A stretch of 64,000 nt of DNA from Flavobacterium sp. BFFFF2 (GTDB lineage: Bacteria; Bacteroidota; Bacteroidia; Flavobacteriales; Flavobacteriaceae). The notes below the pieces were generated by a model. That model made no database searches. It worked only from the letters and a program-made list of their open reading frames with translations, and was not told the DNA's origin. Below, piece after piece: positions 56,250 to 64,000 of this stretch (within the stretch, counting starts at the first letter, position 1; each line of letters opens with the position of its first letter). The stretch covers positions 1-64,000 of the forward strand of contig NKJD01000001.1 in NCBI GenBank assembly GCA_002256385.1. Reading direction: 5' to 3'. The translations under genes were made by a program, and so were the position numbers.

Positions 56250-57008
56250 ATGAAATTATTGCTTTCGCCCGCCAAATCGTTAAATGAAACAAGTGATTTT
56301 CCAACTTTGCTTTATTCAGAGCCAGATTTTTTGGCAGATTCCAAAAAAATTCATCGGGTAATTAAAAAATTAAAACCTGCTCAGTTGGCCGATTTGATGG
56401 ATATTTCGCCCAAATTGGCCGAGTTAAACTGGCAGCGAAACCAAGAATGGCACACGCCATTTGACCTCACAAATGCCCGACCGGCCATATTCACTTTTGA
56501 CGGCGATGTATATGACGGCTTGCAAGCGGCAAGTCTGAAAGAATCGGCTTATGAGCAACTGAATAACCAAGTGCGCATCTTATCTGGTTTATACGGGTTA
56601 ATAAAGCCTTTTGACCTGATGCAACCGTATCGCCTTGAAATGGGCACTTCATTGGCAGTGGGAGCTTCAGTGAATTTATATCAGTTTTGGAAAAAAACAA
56701 TTACCAAATCACTTGCTGCTTCTTTGCAAAATGAGGAAGCAATTGTTAATTTGGCAAGCCAAGAATATGCCAAAGCCATTGATTTTAAATCCATAAAGAA
56801 CAGGATCATTACCATTGATTTTAAAGATTTAAAAGAAGGCCAACTTAAAACCATTGGCTTTTTTGCGAAAAGAGCACGTGGCATGATGGTTCGCTACGCA
56901 TTGGATCATCAAATTTTAGAACCTGAAGGATTGCAACTATTTGATTTAGAGAACTATCGTTTTGATGCTTCCTTGAGCACCCAATCCAATTGGGTATTTA
57001 CCAGATAA
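56250..57008 (+). CDS. yaaA: peroxide stress protein YaaA
   Basis: The 252-aa DUF328 protein begins MKLLLSPAKSLNETSDFP and contains FTFDGDVYDGLQAASL, RILSGLYGLIKPFDLMQPYRLEM and FFAKRARGMMVRYAL. This is the whole of the YaaA family. E. coli YaaA lowers free iron and protects DNA during peroxide stress. Length is as expected. It follows the M43 gene by 21 nt on the same strand but is probably separate. Confidence 0.95.
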   Translation: MKLLLSPAKSLNETSDFPTLLYSEPDFLADSKKIHRVIKKLKPAQLADLMDISPKLAELNWQRNQEWHTPFDLTNARPAIFTFDGDVYDGLQAASLKESAYEQLNNQVRILSGLYGLIKPFDLMQPYRLEMGTSLAVGASVNLYQFWKKTITKSLAASLQNEEAIVNLASQEYAKAIDFKSIKNRIITIDFKDLKEGQLKTIGFFAKRARGMMVRYALDHQILEPEGLQLFDLENYRFDASLSTQSNWVFTR

Positions 57009-57078
57009 GAAGAAATAATTAGGGTAAACCACACGATTTACAACCAGTTACGTGTTTAAGCGTTAATTAATAGAAATG

Positions 57079-57111
57079 TTGAATATCTTTTAACAAAAAC
57101 GTGTATCTTTA
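57079..57111 (+). promoter_or_regulatory. promoter of the 93-aa hypothetical gene
   Basis: TTG (57079-57081), 22 nt and TATCTTTA (57104-57111) are a fair match, with one mismatch in the -7 element. Confidence 0.55.
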
Positions 57112-57149
57112 AAACCGTAAAACAAACTATTCATCACAAATATTTAGAT

Positions 57150-57431
57150 ATGGAAACAGGTTACGAACTCATCGAAAAGGAACAAATAAAAGAGCTGAAA
57201 TTTCCTGCCGAAGACGTGTTGCGTTATCCAGAAGATAGGAACCAACGGTATGCTGACCTGGCTCGAGCGCTTTCATTAGGTAATTTAGAACATGGTAAAA
57301 TCCGGATTTACTTTGAGGACAACGCGTCAAAAAAAGTAGTGGAAACAACTGTTTGGGGGCTTACCGACCACCGAGTGATCTTGAAGCAAGGGAACTCAAT
57401 TCCCATCAACCGAATCATTAAATCATCTTAA
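57150..57431 (+). CDS. hypothetical protein, 93 aa
   Basis: This soluble protein starts METGYELIEKEQIKELKFPA and contains EDNASKKVVETTVWGLTDH and RVILKQGNSIPINRIIKSS. The pattern of a short helix followed by beta strands is plausible for a small folded protein, but no family was recognised. Own promoter upstream and terminator after the stop support it as a real gene. Confidence 0.75.
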   Translation: METGYELIEKEQIKELKFPAEDVLRYPEDRNQRYADLARALSLGNLEHGKIRIYFEDNASKKVVETTVWGLTDHRVILKQGNSIPINRIIKSS

Positions 57432-57437
57432 ACTTCT

Positions 57438-57470
57438 CAAAGCGCCCACATTCACATGTTGGGCGTTTTT
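57438..57470 (+). terminator. terminator after the 93-aa gene
   Basis: GCGCCCACA pairs with TGTTGGGCG (one bulge) around TTCACA, then TTTTT. Confidence 0.75.
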
Positions 57471-57697
57471 CATTTATAAAAACCCTGTAGATTTCTGATT
57501 TCAAACATACCATCCCATTGGATGAAATGCTTTTTCACCTTAAAATTTAAACGCATTTTACTGATTGGATAAACCAACTGTAGGGCCTGATTTATTTTTT
57601 GGGAGATTCTCAAAATTTCATCAGTAATACAAGCAAACGAAGCACTTTCAGTTTGATTTCTTCTTAAAAAAATGATTAAACAACCTTTTAAGACAAG

Positions 57698-58462
57698 TTA
57701 AAACGTACCATTTAGCAAGGTACCACCGATTGGAGAATAAGCATGTAGACCCAATTTTTTCATCATCTGATAGGTGGTGCAAACCGCAGCCGACGTGACA
57801 GGTAGGCCTGTTTGCTTCTCAAGGGCCACAATGGCATCCAAGGAGGGCATTTGAACACAAGCCGACGCCACTAGTACATCGATGCCGCTTAAGTCCATTC
57901 CACGGGCAATTTCGAGCAGGTTCATAGGGTTTTGGGCTGCTACTTCTAAATTATCGGATATTTCAAGGGCAATGCTTTCTTTTACTCGAATCCCTTGGTG
58001 TTCAATATAGTCCACCACTTTGTCGGTTAAAGGACGCATATACGGCGTAATAATAGAAACGGTTTGAGCACCTAAAGTACGCAATCCATCAATTAAAGCC
58101 CCTGCCGAAGTAACAACAGGCGTTGGATTACCGTTTTGCGCTGTCTCTTGCTGTAAATTCGCTTCAGATACACAGTGGTACCCACGCCCCATACTCATGA
58201 TGGCCACCAAACAAGCATACCCCATGACATCAACACGGGCATCTGACAACTCAATGGCGCATTTTAAACTCATGGCGTCCATGGCAGCCAATTCTTCTTG
58301 TGTCACCTTTTTCATCCGCATGCGGCTGCTGTGAAAGGTAAAACGTTCAGGCAACGTCAATTCGCGTGCTCTAAACAATGCTGGAATCTCTGTTTCCATG
58401 GTCACGTTGGACGACGGAACTATTTGGCCAATTCGATAGGTTTTTGAAGAAGAATGCAACAT
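57698..58462 (-). CDS. maleate isomerase / Asp-Glu racemase superfamily protein
   Basis: The 254-aa protein has the two catalytic-cysteine segments of the maleate cis-trans isomerase group: C84 in MGYACLVAIMSMG and C202 in VLVASACVQMPSL. It also shows IGQIVPSSNVTMETEIP at the start and PVTSAAVCTTYQMMKKLGL near the end. Maleate isomerase converts maleate to fumarate, and close relatives act on aspartate, glutamate or arylmalonate. The two-cysteine arrangement and PSSN start favour maleate isomerase. No maleate or nicotinate pathway gene is nearby. It is downstream of a TPR gene and is separated from it by a terminator. Confidence 0.85.
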   Translation of the reverse strand: MLHSSSKTYRIGQIVPSSNVTMETEIPALFRARELTLPERFTFHSSRMRMKKVTQEELAAMDAMSLKCAIELSDARVDVMGYACLVAIMSMGRGYHCVSEANLQQETAQNGNPTPVVTSAGALIDGLRTLGAQTVSIITPYMRPLTDKVVDYIEHQGIRVKESIALEISDNLEVAAQNPMNLLEIARGMDLSGIDVLVASACVQMPSLDAIVALEKQTGLPVTSAAVCTTYQMMKKLGLHAYSPIGGTLLNGTF

Positions 58463-58489
58463 GTGATGTATTTTATTAAATGTAAATAT

Positions 58490-58512
58490 AAAAAAACCAC
58501 CATTAGGTGGTT
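58490..58512 (-). terminator. terminator of the TPR membrane protein gene
   Basis: AACCACC and GGTGGTT pair around ATTA. On the minus strand TTTTTTT follows. Confidence 0.8.
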
Positions 58513-58526
58513 CATAATAAAAGCTA

Positions 58527-59042
58527 TTAAATGCGTTTTAGTTGTTCTTTCATCATGCCGATTTGTTCCTTGAGCATGTTGTGTTTGTCCAATTTCTTGG
58601 TTTCGTTAAGTAATTGCGTTGCTTCCATTTTGCGGCGGCGACTCAATGCAATACCCGCCAAATTTAATTTTGCTACAGCCAAATCCATGTCCATATTCAA
58701 GCCCAATTCAATGGCTTTCTTAAAGAATTTTTCAGCCTGAATTAAATTGGTTTGCGACACCATTAAGCCATTTAAATAGTTGTAATAGCCTTGCTGCTTC
58801 CGAACCAACGCGGTATCAGGGTTTTTGATTTTATCTAACCAAACTTTCGCTCCAGGAAAATCTTGTTTGCGAAGACGCAAAAAGGCCAATAAAATATATT
58901 CGTTTCGGAAATATAAAAAAATGGGTAAAGCAATTAATATGAATAGAAAAATGCCGTTGCCATAGTTTGACTCGGTGAATTGCCAAACACCTAAAATAAA
59001 CAATACAGCGGCAAAGACAAGTTTGGTAGTTTTGTGAAACAT
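58527..59042 (-). CDS. membrane protein with TPR-like C-terminal half
   Basis: The 171-aa protein starts MFHKTTKLVFAAVLFILGVW. An ATG ten codons upstream also exists, but this start gives the usual short cytoplasmic tail. Two membrane segments are at about 9-23 and 32-48. The cytoplasmic part is helical and TPR-like (NGLMVSQTNLIQAEKFFKKA, KLNLAGIALSRRRKMEATQL). It is a common flavobacterial small membrane protein of unknown role, divergent from rpmH. Confidence 0.8.
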   Translation of the reverse strand: MFHKTTKLVFAAVLFILGVWQFTESNYGNGIFLFILIALPIFLYFRNEYILLAFLRLRKQDFPGAKVWLDKIKNPDTALVRKQQGYYNYLNGLMVSQTNLIQAEKFFKKAIELGLNMDMDLAVAKLNLAGIALSRRRKMEATQLLNETKKLDKHNMLKEQIGMMKEQLKRI

Positions 59043-59102
59043 GATTCTTTTTTTGGTGTGCAAAGTTAGCAAAAGCTTTTGAAAATATTTTCAATAGATG
59101 TC

Positions 59103-59132
59103 TTGGTATTAAAAAAAAGCTTGTTATATTTG
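59103..59132 (+). promoter_or_regulatory. promoter of rpmH
   Basis: TTG (59103-59105), 19 nt and TATATTTG (59125-59132) are a near-perfect Bacteroidota promoter. The leader to rpmH is about 53 nt. Confidence 0.85.
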
Positions 59133-59191
59133 CACTCGATTTTTCAAGTCCCATCGAACCTACGAATAACGAATTTAAAGCATAGAATACA

Positions 59192-59353
59192 ATGAGCAAG
59201 AGAACGTTTCAGCCGTCAAAAAGAAAAAGAAGAAACAAGCATGGGTTTATGGACCGCATGGCTACACCCAATGGTAGAAAAGTACTTGCTCGTCGTAGAG
59301 CAAAAGGAAGACACAAATTGACCGTTTCTTCTGAGCCACGTCACAAAAAATAA
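59192..59353 (+). CDS. rpmH: 50S ribosomal protein L34
   Basis: The 53-aa very basic protein reads [20 protein letters not shown] and continues with [20 protein letters not shown], the complete L34 signature. A short tail follows ([13 protein letters not shown]). It belongs to the large ribosomal subunit. It has its own promoter and terminator. In this window it is separate from rnpA and dnaA, the neighbours found in many bacteria. Confidence 0.97.
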   Translation: MSKRTFQPSKRKRRNKHGFMDRMATPNGRKVLARRRAKGRHKLTVSSEPRHKK

Positions 59354-59376
59354 TAGTGATGTAATACCATATAAAT

Positions 59377-59398
59377 GCTGCCTCTGGCAGCTTTTTTT
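59377..59398 (+). terminator. terminator of rpmH
   Basis: GCTGCC pairs with GGCAGC around TCT, followed by seven T. Confidence 0.88.
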
Positions 59399-59416
59399 AT
59401 TTCTACTATAAGCAAA

Positions 59417-60424
59417 ATGATACTTGTAACAGGAGGAACCGGATTTGTTGGCGCGCATTTGCTGCTCAGATTGGCCGCACGCCAACAGCCCATTCGTGCC
59501 CTGTACCGATCCAATAAAAAATTAGCAACAACCCAACAATGGCTATCAGATCAAGGTTTTTCGGATGTAAAAAACCCCATTGAATGGGTATATGCTGACC
59601 TAAATGACATACCGAGTTTAAACGATGCTTTGGGCGGCGTATCGGTCATTTTCCATACTGCGGCACACATTTCATTTGACCCTGTCGATGAAGCATTGAT
59701 GCGCAAAATAAACATTGAAGGCACAGCAAACCTCGTAAATGTAGCATTAGCAGTGGGTGTAAAACAGTTGATTCACTTTAGTTCGATTGCCGCTTTGGGC
59801 AGTCAATTGCATCCCAATTGGCCCATTACTGAAGAAAACGAATGGGACCCTGCCCTACTCCATAGCGACTATGCCATCAGCAAATACGGCGCTGAAATGG
59901 AAGTGCAAAGGGGGCATTTTGAAGGTTTAATTACCACTATTTTAAACCCAGGTGTTATTGTTGGCGAAGGGTTCTATGACCAAAGCAGCGGAAGCATTAT
60001 TAAAAAAGCATCCAAAGGACTGTACTTTTATACAGCTGGAAGTACAGGCTGGGTTGACATCAATGATGTGGTTAACTTGGCTATTACAATGTATGAACAG
60101 CCTCAAAACGGTGCTCGTTTTATCGTAGTTGGTGCAAATAAAAGCTACCATGCCTTTTTAACAGCATTAACACAGCAATTGGCTGTCCGATCACCAAACA
60201 TAGGAATCCCATATTGGATATTGAAAACAGGCGCCCTACTATTTGAAAGTCTGGCATTCTTTGGCATCTGTAAAGCCCGAATCAATCGGTTTACGGCTCA
60301 ATCTTTACACAGTGCAGAAACCTATTCAAATCAGAAAGTAGTGGATACTTATGGCATTTCCTTTACCCCTATCAAAGAAACAATTGAACGGGTATGTGCA
60401 GATTTTTTAGCAACTAAAAATTAG
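59417..60424 (+). CDS. NAD-dependent epimerase/dehydratase (extended SDR)
   Basis: The 335-aa protein begins MILVTGGTGFVGAHLLLRLA, the Rossmann GxxGxxG motif. The active-site Tyr-Lys pair is in HSDYAISKYGAEMEVQRGHFEG, with a catalytic Ser in HFSSIAALGSQ upstream. IINPGVIVGEG-like wording appears as TTILNPGVIVGEGFYDQSSGS. Family members act on NDP-sugars or on terpenoid/steroid-type and flavonoid-type substrates. Substrate unknown. An upstream in-frame ATG inside the rpmH terminator is not used. It converges with the DUF4296 gene, overlapping by 4 nt. Confidence 0.9.
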   Translation: MILVTGGTGFVGAHLLLRLAARQQPIRALYRSNKKLATTQQWLSDQGFSDVKNPIEWVYADLNDIPSLNDALGGVSVIFHTAAHISFDPVDEALMRKINIEGTANLVNVALAVGVKQLIHFSSIAALGSQLHPNWPITEENEWDPALLHSDYAISKYGAEMEVQRGHFEGLITTILNPGVIVGEGFYDQSSGSIIKKASKGLYFYTAGSTGWVDINDVVNLAITMYEQPQNGARFIVVGANKSYHAFLTALTQQLAVRSPNIGIPYWILKTGALLFESLAFFGICKARINRFTAQSLHSAETYSNQKVVDTYGISFTPIKETIERVCADFLATKN

Positions 60425-60780
60425 GGATTAGCGGGTGCCAATTGTTGGTCAAGCTTCTTTTTAACTGATTCACAAATAAGCTTAAACTTCTCAGCATCAG
60501 CCGCGTAATATTGCACACTTTTAGCATATGTCAAACTATCTATTTGGTATTTGCGAAGTAGAAACTCTTTGGCTTTCACCTGATTGTACGGATTATTTGG
60601 AATTGACTGGGCTTTGATCGCGTCAATGACGGCCAAGTCGTACATCATTAAACTCAATTTTTCTTCGTCAATCAACTGATCTGGTTTGGGAATCAATTCG
60701 CTTTTTTTGCACCCCAATAACAACAATACAACAACCAAAGCTAGGGCATATTTTGACTGGAAATTTGAAAAGAGCCGCAT
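60421..60780 (-). CDS. DUF4296 lipoprotein
   Basis: The 119-aa protein has a lipoprotein signal (ALALVVVLLLLGCKKSELIP) with the lipobox cysteine after LLG. A DUF4296 domain follows (LIDEEKLSLMMYDLAVIDAI, NQVKAKEFLLRKYQIDSLTY). Such proteins sit on the periplasmic face of the envelope in Bacteroidota, function unknown. Its start overlaps the end of the mannosyltransferase gene by one base, and the two stay together in related genomes as far as I recall. Confidence 0.9.
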   Translation of the reverse strand: MRLFSNFQSKYALALVVVLLLLGCKKSELIPKPDQLIDEEKLSLMMYDLAVIDAIKAQSIPNNPYNQVKAKEFLLRKYQIDSLTYAKSVQYYAADAEKFKLICESVKKKLDQQLAPANP

Positions 60781-61502
60781 TAAAAACGATTTATTAAGTG
60801 ATTGAATCTTAGCGTAAGTACCCCAAAAATAGCTTCTCTAATAATGGATTTGCTCATTTTTGATTCTCCTTTGGTTCGGTCCGTAAAAATAATGGGCACC
60901 TCTACCATTTTTTTATGCAAACAGTAAGTGCGGTATTTCATTTCAATTTGAAAGGCATAGCCAATAAAATGAATGGCATCAAGGTCAATTTGCTCCAAGA
61001 CTTGGCGGCGGAAACACACAAAGCCAGCCGTTGTATCCATAATTTGCATGCCTGTTATTTTGCGCACATAAACAGATGCAAAATAAGACAACAGGACTCT
61101 GCTCAATGGCCAATTTACCACATTAACACCAGTAACATAACGCGATCCAATGGCCAAATCGGCACCAGATTGACACGCTTCAAACAATGGAATCAAATCT
61201 TTGGGGTTGTGCGAGAAATCGGCATCCATTTCAAAGATAAAATCATAACCTTTCCCTAACGCCCAACGAAACCCGTGTACATAGGCGGTTCCTAAGCCTG
61301 ATTTTTGGGCGCGTTCTTCCAAAAACAACCGATTGGGAAAACTATTTTGCAATTGGCGCACCATTTGGGCAGTACCATCGGGCGAACTGTCATCAACAAT
61401 GAGCACATCAAATGCTACGGCCAATTCCATGACACTGTGGATAATTGCTTCAATGTTTTCGGCCTCCTGATAAGTAGGAATAATGACAATGCCTTGATTC
61501 AT
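60780..61502 (-). CDS. polyprenol-phosphate mannosyltransferase, GT2 family
   Basis: The 240-aa glycosyltransferase has the GT2 signature IVIIPTYQEAENIEAIIHSV, DVLIVDDSSPDGTAQMV, LGTAYVHGFRWAL and the metal-binding DADFSHNPKDLIPLF. DTTAGFVCFRRQVL follows, then a C-terminal REAIFGVLTLRFNHL. These match dolichyl- or polyprenol-monophosphomannose synthases, which supply mannose for exported glycans. No membrane anchor domain is fused. It is likely linked to surface glycan or lipoprotein glycosylation. Confidence 0.92.
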   Translation of the reverse strand: MNQGIVIIPTYQEAENIEAIIHSVMELAVAFDVLIVDDSSPDGTAQMVRQLQNSFPNRLFLEERAQKSGLGTAYVHGFRWALGKGYDFIFEMDADFSHNPKDLIPLFEACQSGADLAIGSRYVTGVNVVNWPLSRVLLSYFASVYVRKITGMQIMDTTAGFVCFRRQVLEQIDLDAIHFIGYAFQIEMKYRTYCLHKKMVEVPIIFTDRTKGESKMSKSIIREAIFGVLTLRFNHLINRF

Positions 61503-61632
61503 TTGCTCAATTTAAGTAAGGCAAAAATAATCGAATTGCATGGCAATCAGTTCGCCTTAACAAAAACTTAGGCAATAAATAAACGTACATTAAAATTACG
61601 TTAATCTAAAACCAACCATAGGCTACAGTCTG

Positions 61633-61640
61633 TACTTTTG
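61633..61640 (+). promoter_or_regulatory. -7 element of msrA
   Basis: TACTTTTG fits TAnnTTTG and lies 23 nt before the ATG. A clear -33 TTTG is missing. Confidence 0.55.
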
Positions 61641-61662
61641 ACACTCACTAATCTTTCGCTAA

Positions 61663-62313
61663 ATGACTCGTTCCTTTTTTCAATCAGCCTGTTATTGTTC
61701 ACTAGGCCTTATCATTATGTTAATTGGAAGTGCCGTATTTGGACAAAATAAAAAAATAAAAAAACAAAAAATGACTCAATCTTATGAAACGGCGGTCTTT
61801 GCTGGCGGTTGCTTCTGGTGTACAGAAGCATTATTTTTGGAATTAGACGGCGTACTCAGCATTAAACCAGGTTATTGTGGGGGACGTATTCCTCATCCGA
61901 CTTACGAGGCAGTGTGTACCGGAAAAACGGGTCATGCAGAAGCGGTTGAAATTCATTTTGACCCCAATAAAATTTCATTTGCCACTTTACTACAAGTGTT
62001 TTTTGCCACCCATGACCCAACGACCTTAAACCGACAAGGCAACGATTCGGGAACCCAATACCGCAGTGCTGTTTTTTATCAAAACGAAGCCCAACAAAGC
62101 CAAACCAAAGCTTATGTTGATCAGCTTACCAAAGCGCATACCTTTAAATCGGCCATCGTGACGCAAATAGTGGCAGCCTGCCCATTTTACGAAGCAGAAG
62201 ATTACCACAAAAATTATTACAACCGCAACAAAGACAAAGGCTATTGCGAATATGTAATTACCCCTAAAGTTGAAAAAGTGCAGCACCAATTTAAGGGGCT
62301 TTTAAAAAAATAA
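61663..62313 (+). CDS. msrA: peptide methionine (S)-S-oxide reductase with signal peptide
   Basis: The 216-aa protein has the MsrA domain with catalytic C50 in FAGGCFWCTEAL, then GYCGGRIPHPTYEAVCTGKTGHAEAV and GNDSGTQYRSAVFY. It reduces methionine sulfoxide in proteins. The first 37 residues are extra: a hydrophobic run (SLGLIIMLIGSAVFGQ) that acts as a signal peptide or anchor. The periplasm is therefore the likely site. An alternative start at MTQSYETAVF (codon 37) would give the cytosolic form. No msrB gene lies beside it. Confidence 0.92.
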   Translation: MTRSFFQSACYCSLGLIIMLIGSAVFGQNKKIKKQKMTQSYETAVFAGGCFWCTEALFLELDGVLSIKPGYCGGRIPHPTYEAVCTGKTGHAEAVEIHFDPNKISFATLLQVFFATHDPTTLNRQGNDSGTQYRSAVFYQNEAQQSQTKAYVDQLTKAHTFKSAIVTQIVAACPFYEAEDYHKNYYNRNKDKGYCEYVITPKVEKVQHQFKGLLKK

Positions 62314-62523
62314 ATACTATTTTAATTGTTCAATTAAATACCTCTAAAAAACTGGTTTAGTTTATTTTAATTTGAGATTGAGGAATTGAAGCGATTAAAA
62401 ATTGAATTTTTGAACTGAAACTAATACTCATTGCTTAATGCCCACTTTAGACTTTCGGCTAAATTAATTTAATAACACGTCACGATTTATAGTATTGAAA
62501 TTTAAAATTAATGAAATACAAAG

Positions 62524-62552
62524 TTGACAATCAATTAATACCACTACTTTAG
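62524..62552 (+). promoter_or_regulatory. promoter of the lipoprotein gene
   Basis: TTG (62524-62526), 18 nt and TACTTTAG (62545-62552) are a fair match, with one mismatch in the -7 element. About 33 nt remain to the ATG. Confidence 0.6.
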
Positions 62553-62584
62553 CCTTTTGAACACATTAAAAATGACATTTTAAA

Positions 62585-63418
62585 ATGAGAAAAATTCTTT
62601 TTTTAGCTTTAACGCTTTGTATTGCTTCTTGTTCTACCAATAGTTCATCTGACTCGTCAAACACGGGTACGAACCCAGCTGCTGATCAAAATTACTTTCC
62701 ATTAGGCGCTACCGACTATTGGGTGTATGAAGTAAACCAAGCCCCTTCAGCTACAGTTCGTCGTGATTCTTTGTATGTCAATGGACCCATTTCATTTCCA
62801 AACAACGCCAATGTTTACAACAAGTTAAGCAATAAAAACACCCCGTGGGGATTCTTTTCGACCTGCATGAATAACAATGGGCTGCGCAAAGTAAATAACA
62901 GGATGTTACTTACAGGCACCATCGCGTTTGACGTGCTTAACACTGGCACCCCTATTTCATTAGATGTTACTGATTTTGCATTTTTTTCGCAAGAAACAGC
63001 GGCTGGCACGCAGATGTCAACCAAATCAGGCACTTTTACGCAAACGGTTAGTAATATTCCTTTAACCATTAATTATACTTTGACAACTACTGCCATGGCA
63101 GATGAAAGCAATTTCACTGTACCGGGAACTACAACGACCTATCCTTTGGTTAAAAAGGTGAATACTACATTGCAAATGCAAATTAATGCTTCTATAAGCA
63201 CCCCCATTGGAGCCCTTACTGCTTCCGTTTTAGATAGCCAAAAAGTGGTGGACTCTAAGCAATATTATGTGGCCAACAAAGGAAATGTGTTCACAACAAC
63301 ACATATAGTGTACAACATGAATCAGCAGACTCTTAGTTTATTACCATCAACCACTACATTGCCATTTCCCACTAGCAACGATATTACACAAACCGAAAGA
63401 TTGGTTAAACCTTTTTAA
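62585..63418 (+). CDS. hypothetical lipoprotein
   Basis: The 277-aa protein starts MRKILFLALTLCIASCSTN, a lipoprotein signal with the cysteine at residue 16. A Ser/Asn-rich linker (about 17-38) and a beta-rich domain follow (ADQNYFPLGATDYWVYEVN, VNTTLQMQINASISTPIGAL). No known enzyme or binding motif is visible. The domain recalls surface lipoproteins of Bacteroidota with an 'FPLGATDYWVYEV' start. It may be outer-membrane anchored. It is transcribed alone with a terminator at its end. Confidence 0.85.
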   Translation: MRKILFLALTLCIASCSTNSSSDSSNTGTNPAADQNYFPLGATDYWVYEVNQAPSATVRRDSLYVNGPISFPNNANVYNKLSNKNTPWGFFSTCMNNNGLRKVNNRMLLTGTIAFDVLNTGTPISLDVTDFAFFSQETAAGTQMSTKSGTFTQTVSNIPLTINYTLTTTAMADESNFTVPGTTTTYPLVKKVNTTLQMQINASISTPIGALTASVLDSQKVVDSKQYYVANKGNVFTTTHIVYNMNQQTLSLLPSTTTLPFPTSNDITQTERLVKPF

Positions 63419-63445
63419 AAAAACCGGCTGATGCCGGTTTTTTTT
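63417..63445 (+). terminator. terminator of the lipoprotein gene
   Basis: AACCGGC and GCCGGTT pair around TGAT, then eight T. The gene's stop lies within its first bases. Confidence 0.85.
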
Positions 63446-63704
63446 ATGAGTCGAAAGTCGAAAGTTGAAAGTCGGAAGTCGGAAGTCGGAAGATGAAAGT
63501 CCAATGTCCAAAGCATAGTATTTAAAACTTAAAACTATAAGTGTTTGCTATATTTTTATGTATTTACTGTCTATTAAATTAGATCTACTTATTTTACATT
63601 AAGGTGTCTAGTTAAATCACAATACAATAGTATAAATTGGTTTAAAATCAAACTAGGAAAAGTAAAAAAAGAAAAATAAAAGACTTTAGGCTTTTGACTT
63701 TTGA
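63446..63704. repeat. GTCGAAA/GTCGGAA tandem repeats and gene-free gap
   Basis: GTCGAAAGTCGAAAGTTGAA, then GTCGGAAGTCGGAAGTCGGA, occupies 63451-63491. The rest is AT-rich DNA with no gene. The same simple word appears at 45.33 and 46.67 kb. Confidence 0.7.
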
Positions 63705-64000
63705 CTAATGAGGTAAATAATCTTTCAACACCCCATACAAAAAGGTACCAATTAATGCCCCAACAAGGACCAAACCTACCGTTGCAAAGCCAGACCCGAA
63801 CAAGATAAATATCGGTCCAGGGCAGGTTCCTGCCAATGCCCAACCCAGTCCAAATAAGGTGCCGCCAATCCAGTATCTTAAATTGCCAGCCTCTTTGTCT
63901 TGAATGTAAACAGGCATTCCTTTGATGTCTTTTACTTTGAATTTTTTAAATAGTTGTATGCCTAACACACCAGTTGCAATAGCCACCATGATGATGCCAT
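63705..64000 (-). CDS. YeeE/YedE-like (DUF6691) membrane protein, C-terminal part
   Basis: The gene runs off the right edge. The visible 98 residues (in frame to 64000) hold membrane segments and the repeat-like GLGWALAGTCPGPIFILFGSGFAT and VGLVLVGALIGTFLYGVLKDYLPH. These fit the second half of a two-gene YeeE/YedE sulfur-transport family (DUF6691). The short reading from the ATG at 63989 would lose the first membrane helix, so the true start is probably beyond the window. Its partner subunit would lie upstream, outside the window. Confidence 0.85.
   Translation of the reverse strand, partial: GIIMVAIATGVLGIQLFKKFKVKDIKGMPVYIQDKEAGNLRYWIGGTLFGLGWALAGTCPGPIFILFGSGFATVGLVLVGALIGTFLYGVLKDYLPH

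Noticed and set aside
59375..59416. Longer start of the SDR gene
   Set aside because: The extra codons translate the rpmH terminator hairpin (LPLAAFF), so the ATG at 59417 is the real start.

Overview
The window reads as chromosomal DNA of a member of the Bacteroidota, most likely Flavobacteriales. It is AT-rich and has Bacteroidota-type promoters (TTG or TTTG, about 19 nt, then TAnnTTTG) in front of many genes. It encodes a TonB-dependent receptor with a CarboxypepD_reg-like domain, two secreted proteases with C-terminal type IX secretion (T9SS) sorting domains, a YtxJ-type bacillithiol-system protein, a DUF4296 lipoprotein and a type III-fold arginine decarboxylase. Nearly all of it is housekeeping gene content packed into short operons separated by clear hairpin terminators. 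No tRNA, rRNA, CRISPR array, prophage or intact insertion sequence was seen.

Layout. 0-11.4 kb: a cut-off DUF47 gene, the TonB receptor, lpdA, nadC, a YihY/BrkB membrane protein, priA, an orphan LytTR response regulator, the rpsF-rpsR-rplI ribosomal operon and a DUF6495 gene. 11.4-23.5 kb, mostly minus strand: an ECF sigma factor with a tiny ORF after it, a Lys1-like NAD(P)-dependent dehydrogenase, lon, a BtuF-like binding protein overlapping an acyltransferase, a spermidine synthase-like methyltransferase, DUF3820, OsmC, a LysM/PBP1-like lipoprotein-type protein and a TPR protein. A 0.86 kb repeat array with inverted ends lies between the last two. 23.5-34.3 kb: gyrA, clpC, DUF421, miaE, glyA, fumarylacetoacetase, ddl, coaD. 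34.4-45.3 kb: an S8 protease, aroB, then a group of arginine-linked genes on one strand (arginine decarboxylase, a deoxyhypusine synthase-family protein, an acidic-tail protein and cyanophycin synthetase), and a DUF2805/TIGR03643 gene. 45.3-51.3 kb: hairpin repeats, proC, more repeats, clpB, ytxJ, a TerB-like protein and an esterase. 51.3-55 kb is the accessory spot: a very AT-rich leader, a 19-codon ORF, a FemAB/GNAT-like acyltransferase, a DegT-like aminotransferase and a decayed IS4-family transposase. 55-64 kb: an M43 metalloprotease, yaaA, small hypotheticals, a maleate isomerase-like protein, rpmH (53 aa), an SDR epimerase, DUF4296, a polyprenol-phosphate mannosyltransferase, msrA with a signal peptide, a lipoprotein and a cut-off YeeE/YedE-like (DUF6691) gene.

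How the genes work together. Translation and replication cores (S6, S18, L9, L34, PriA, GyrA) sit beside protein quality control (Lon, ClpC, ClpB), central metabolism (Lpd, GlyA, ProC, NadC, CoaD, AroB, Fah) and envelope functions (Ddl, T9SS cargo, TonB receptor). The arginine decarboxylase, DHS-like and CphA genes together suggest a polyamine and arginine-storage neighbourhood, although agmatinase and cyanophycinase are not in the window.

The least-explained material is non-coding. It comprises a paired-hairpin repeat present three times with compensating changes in its second stem, the inverted-end repeat array at 21.15-22.01 kb with a fragment at 11.34 kb, and simple GTCGAAA-type tandem repeats between genes. 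No clear new defence or biosynthetic system is visible. The best leads are these repeats, the arginine gene group and the small FemAB/DegT island.
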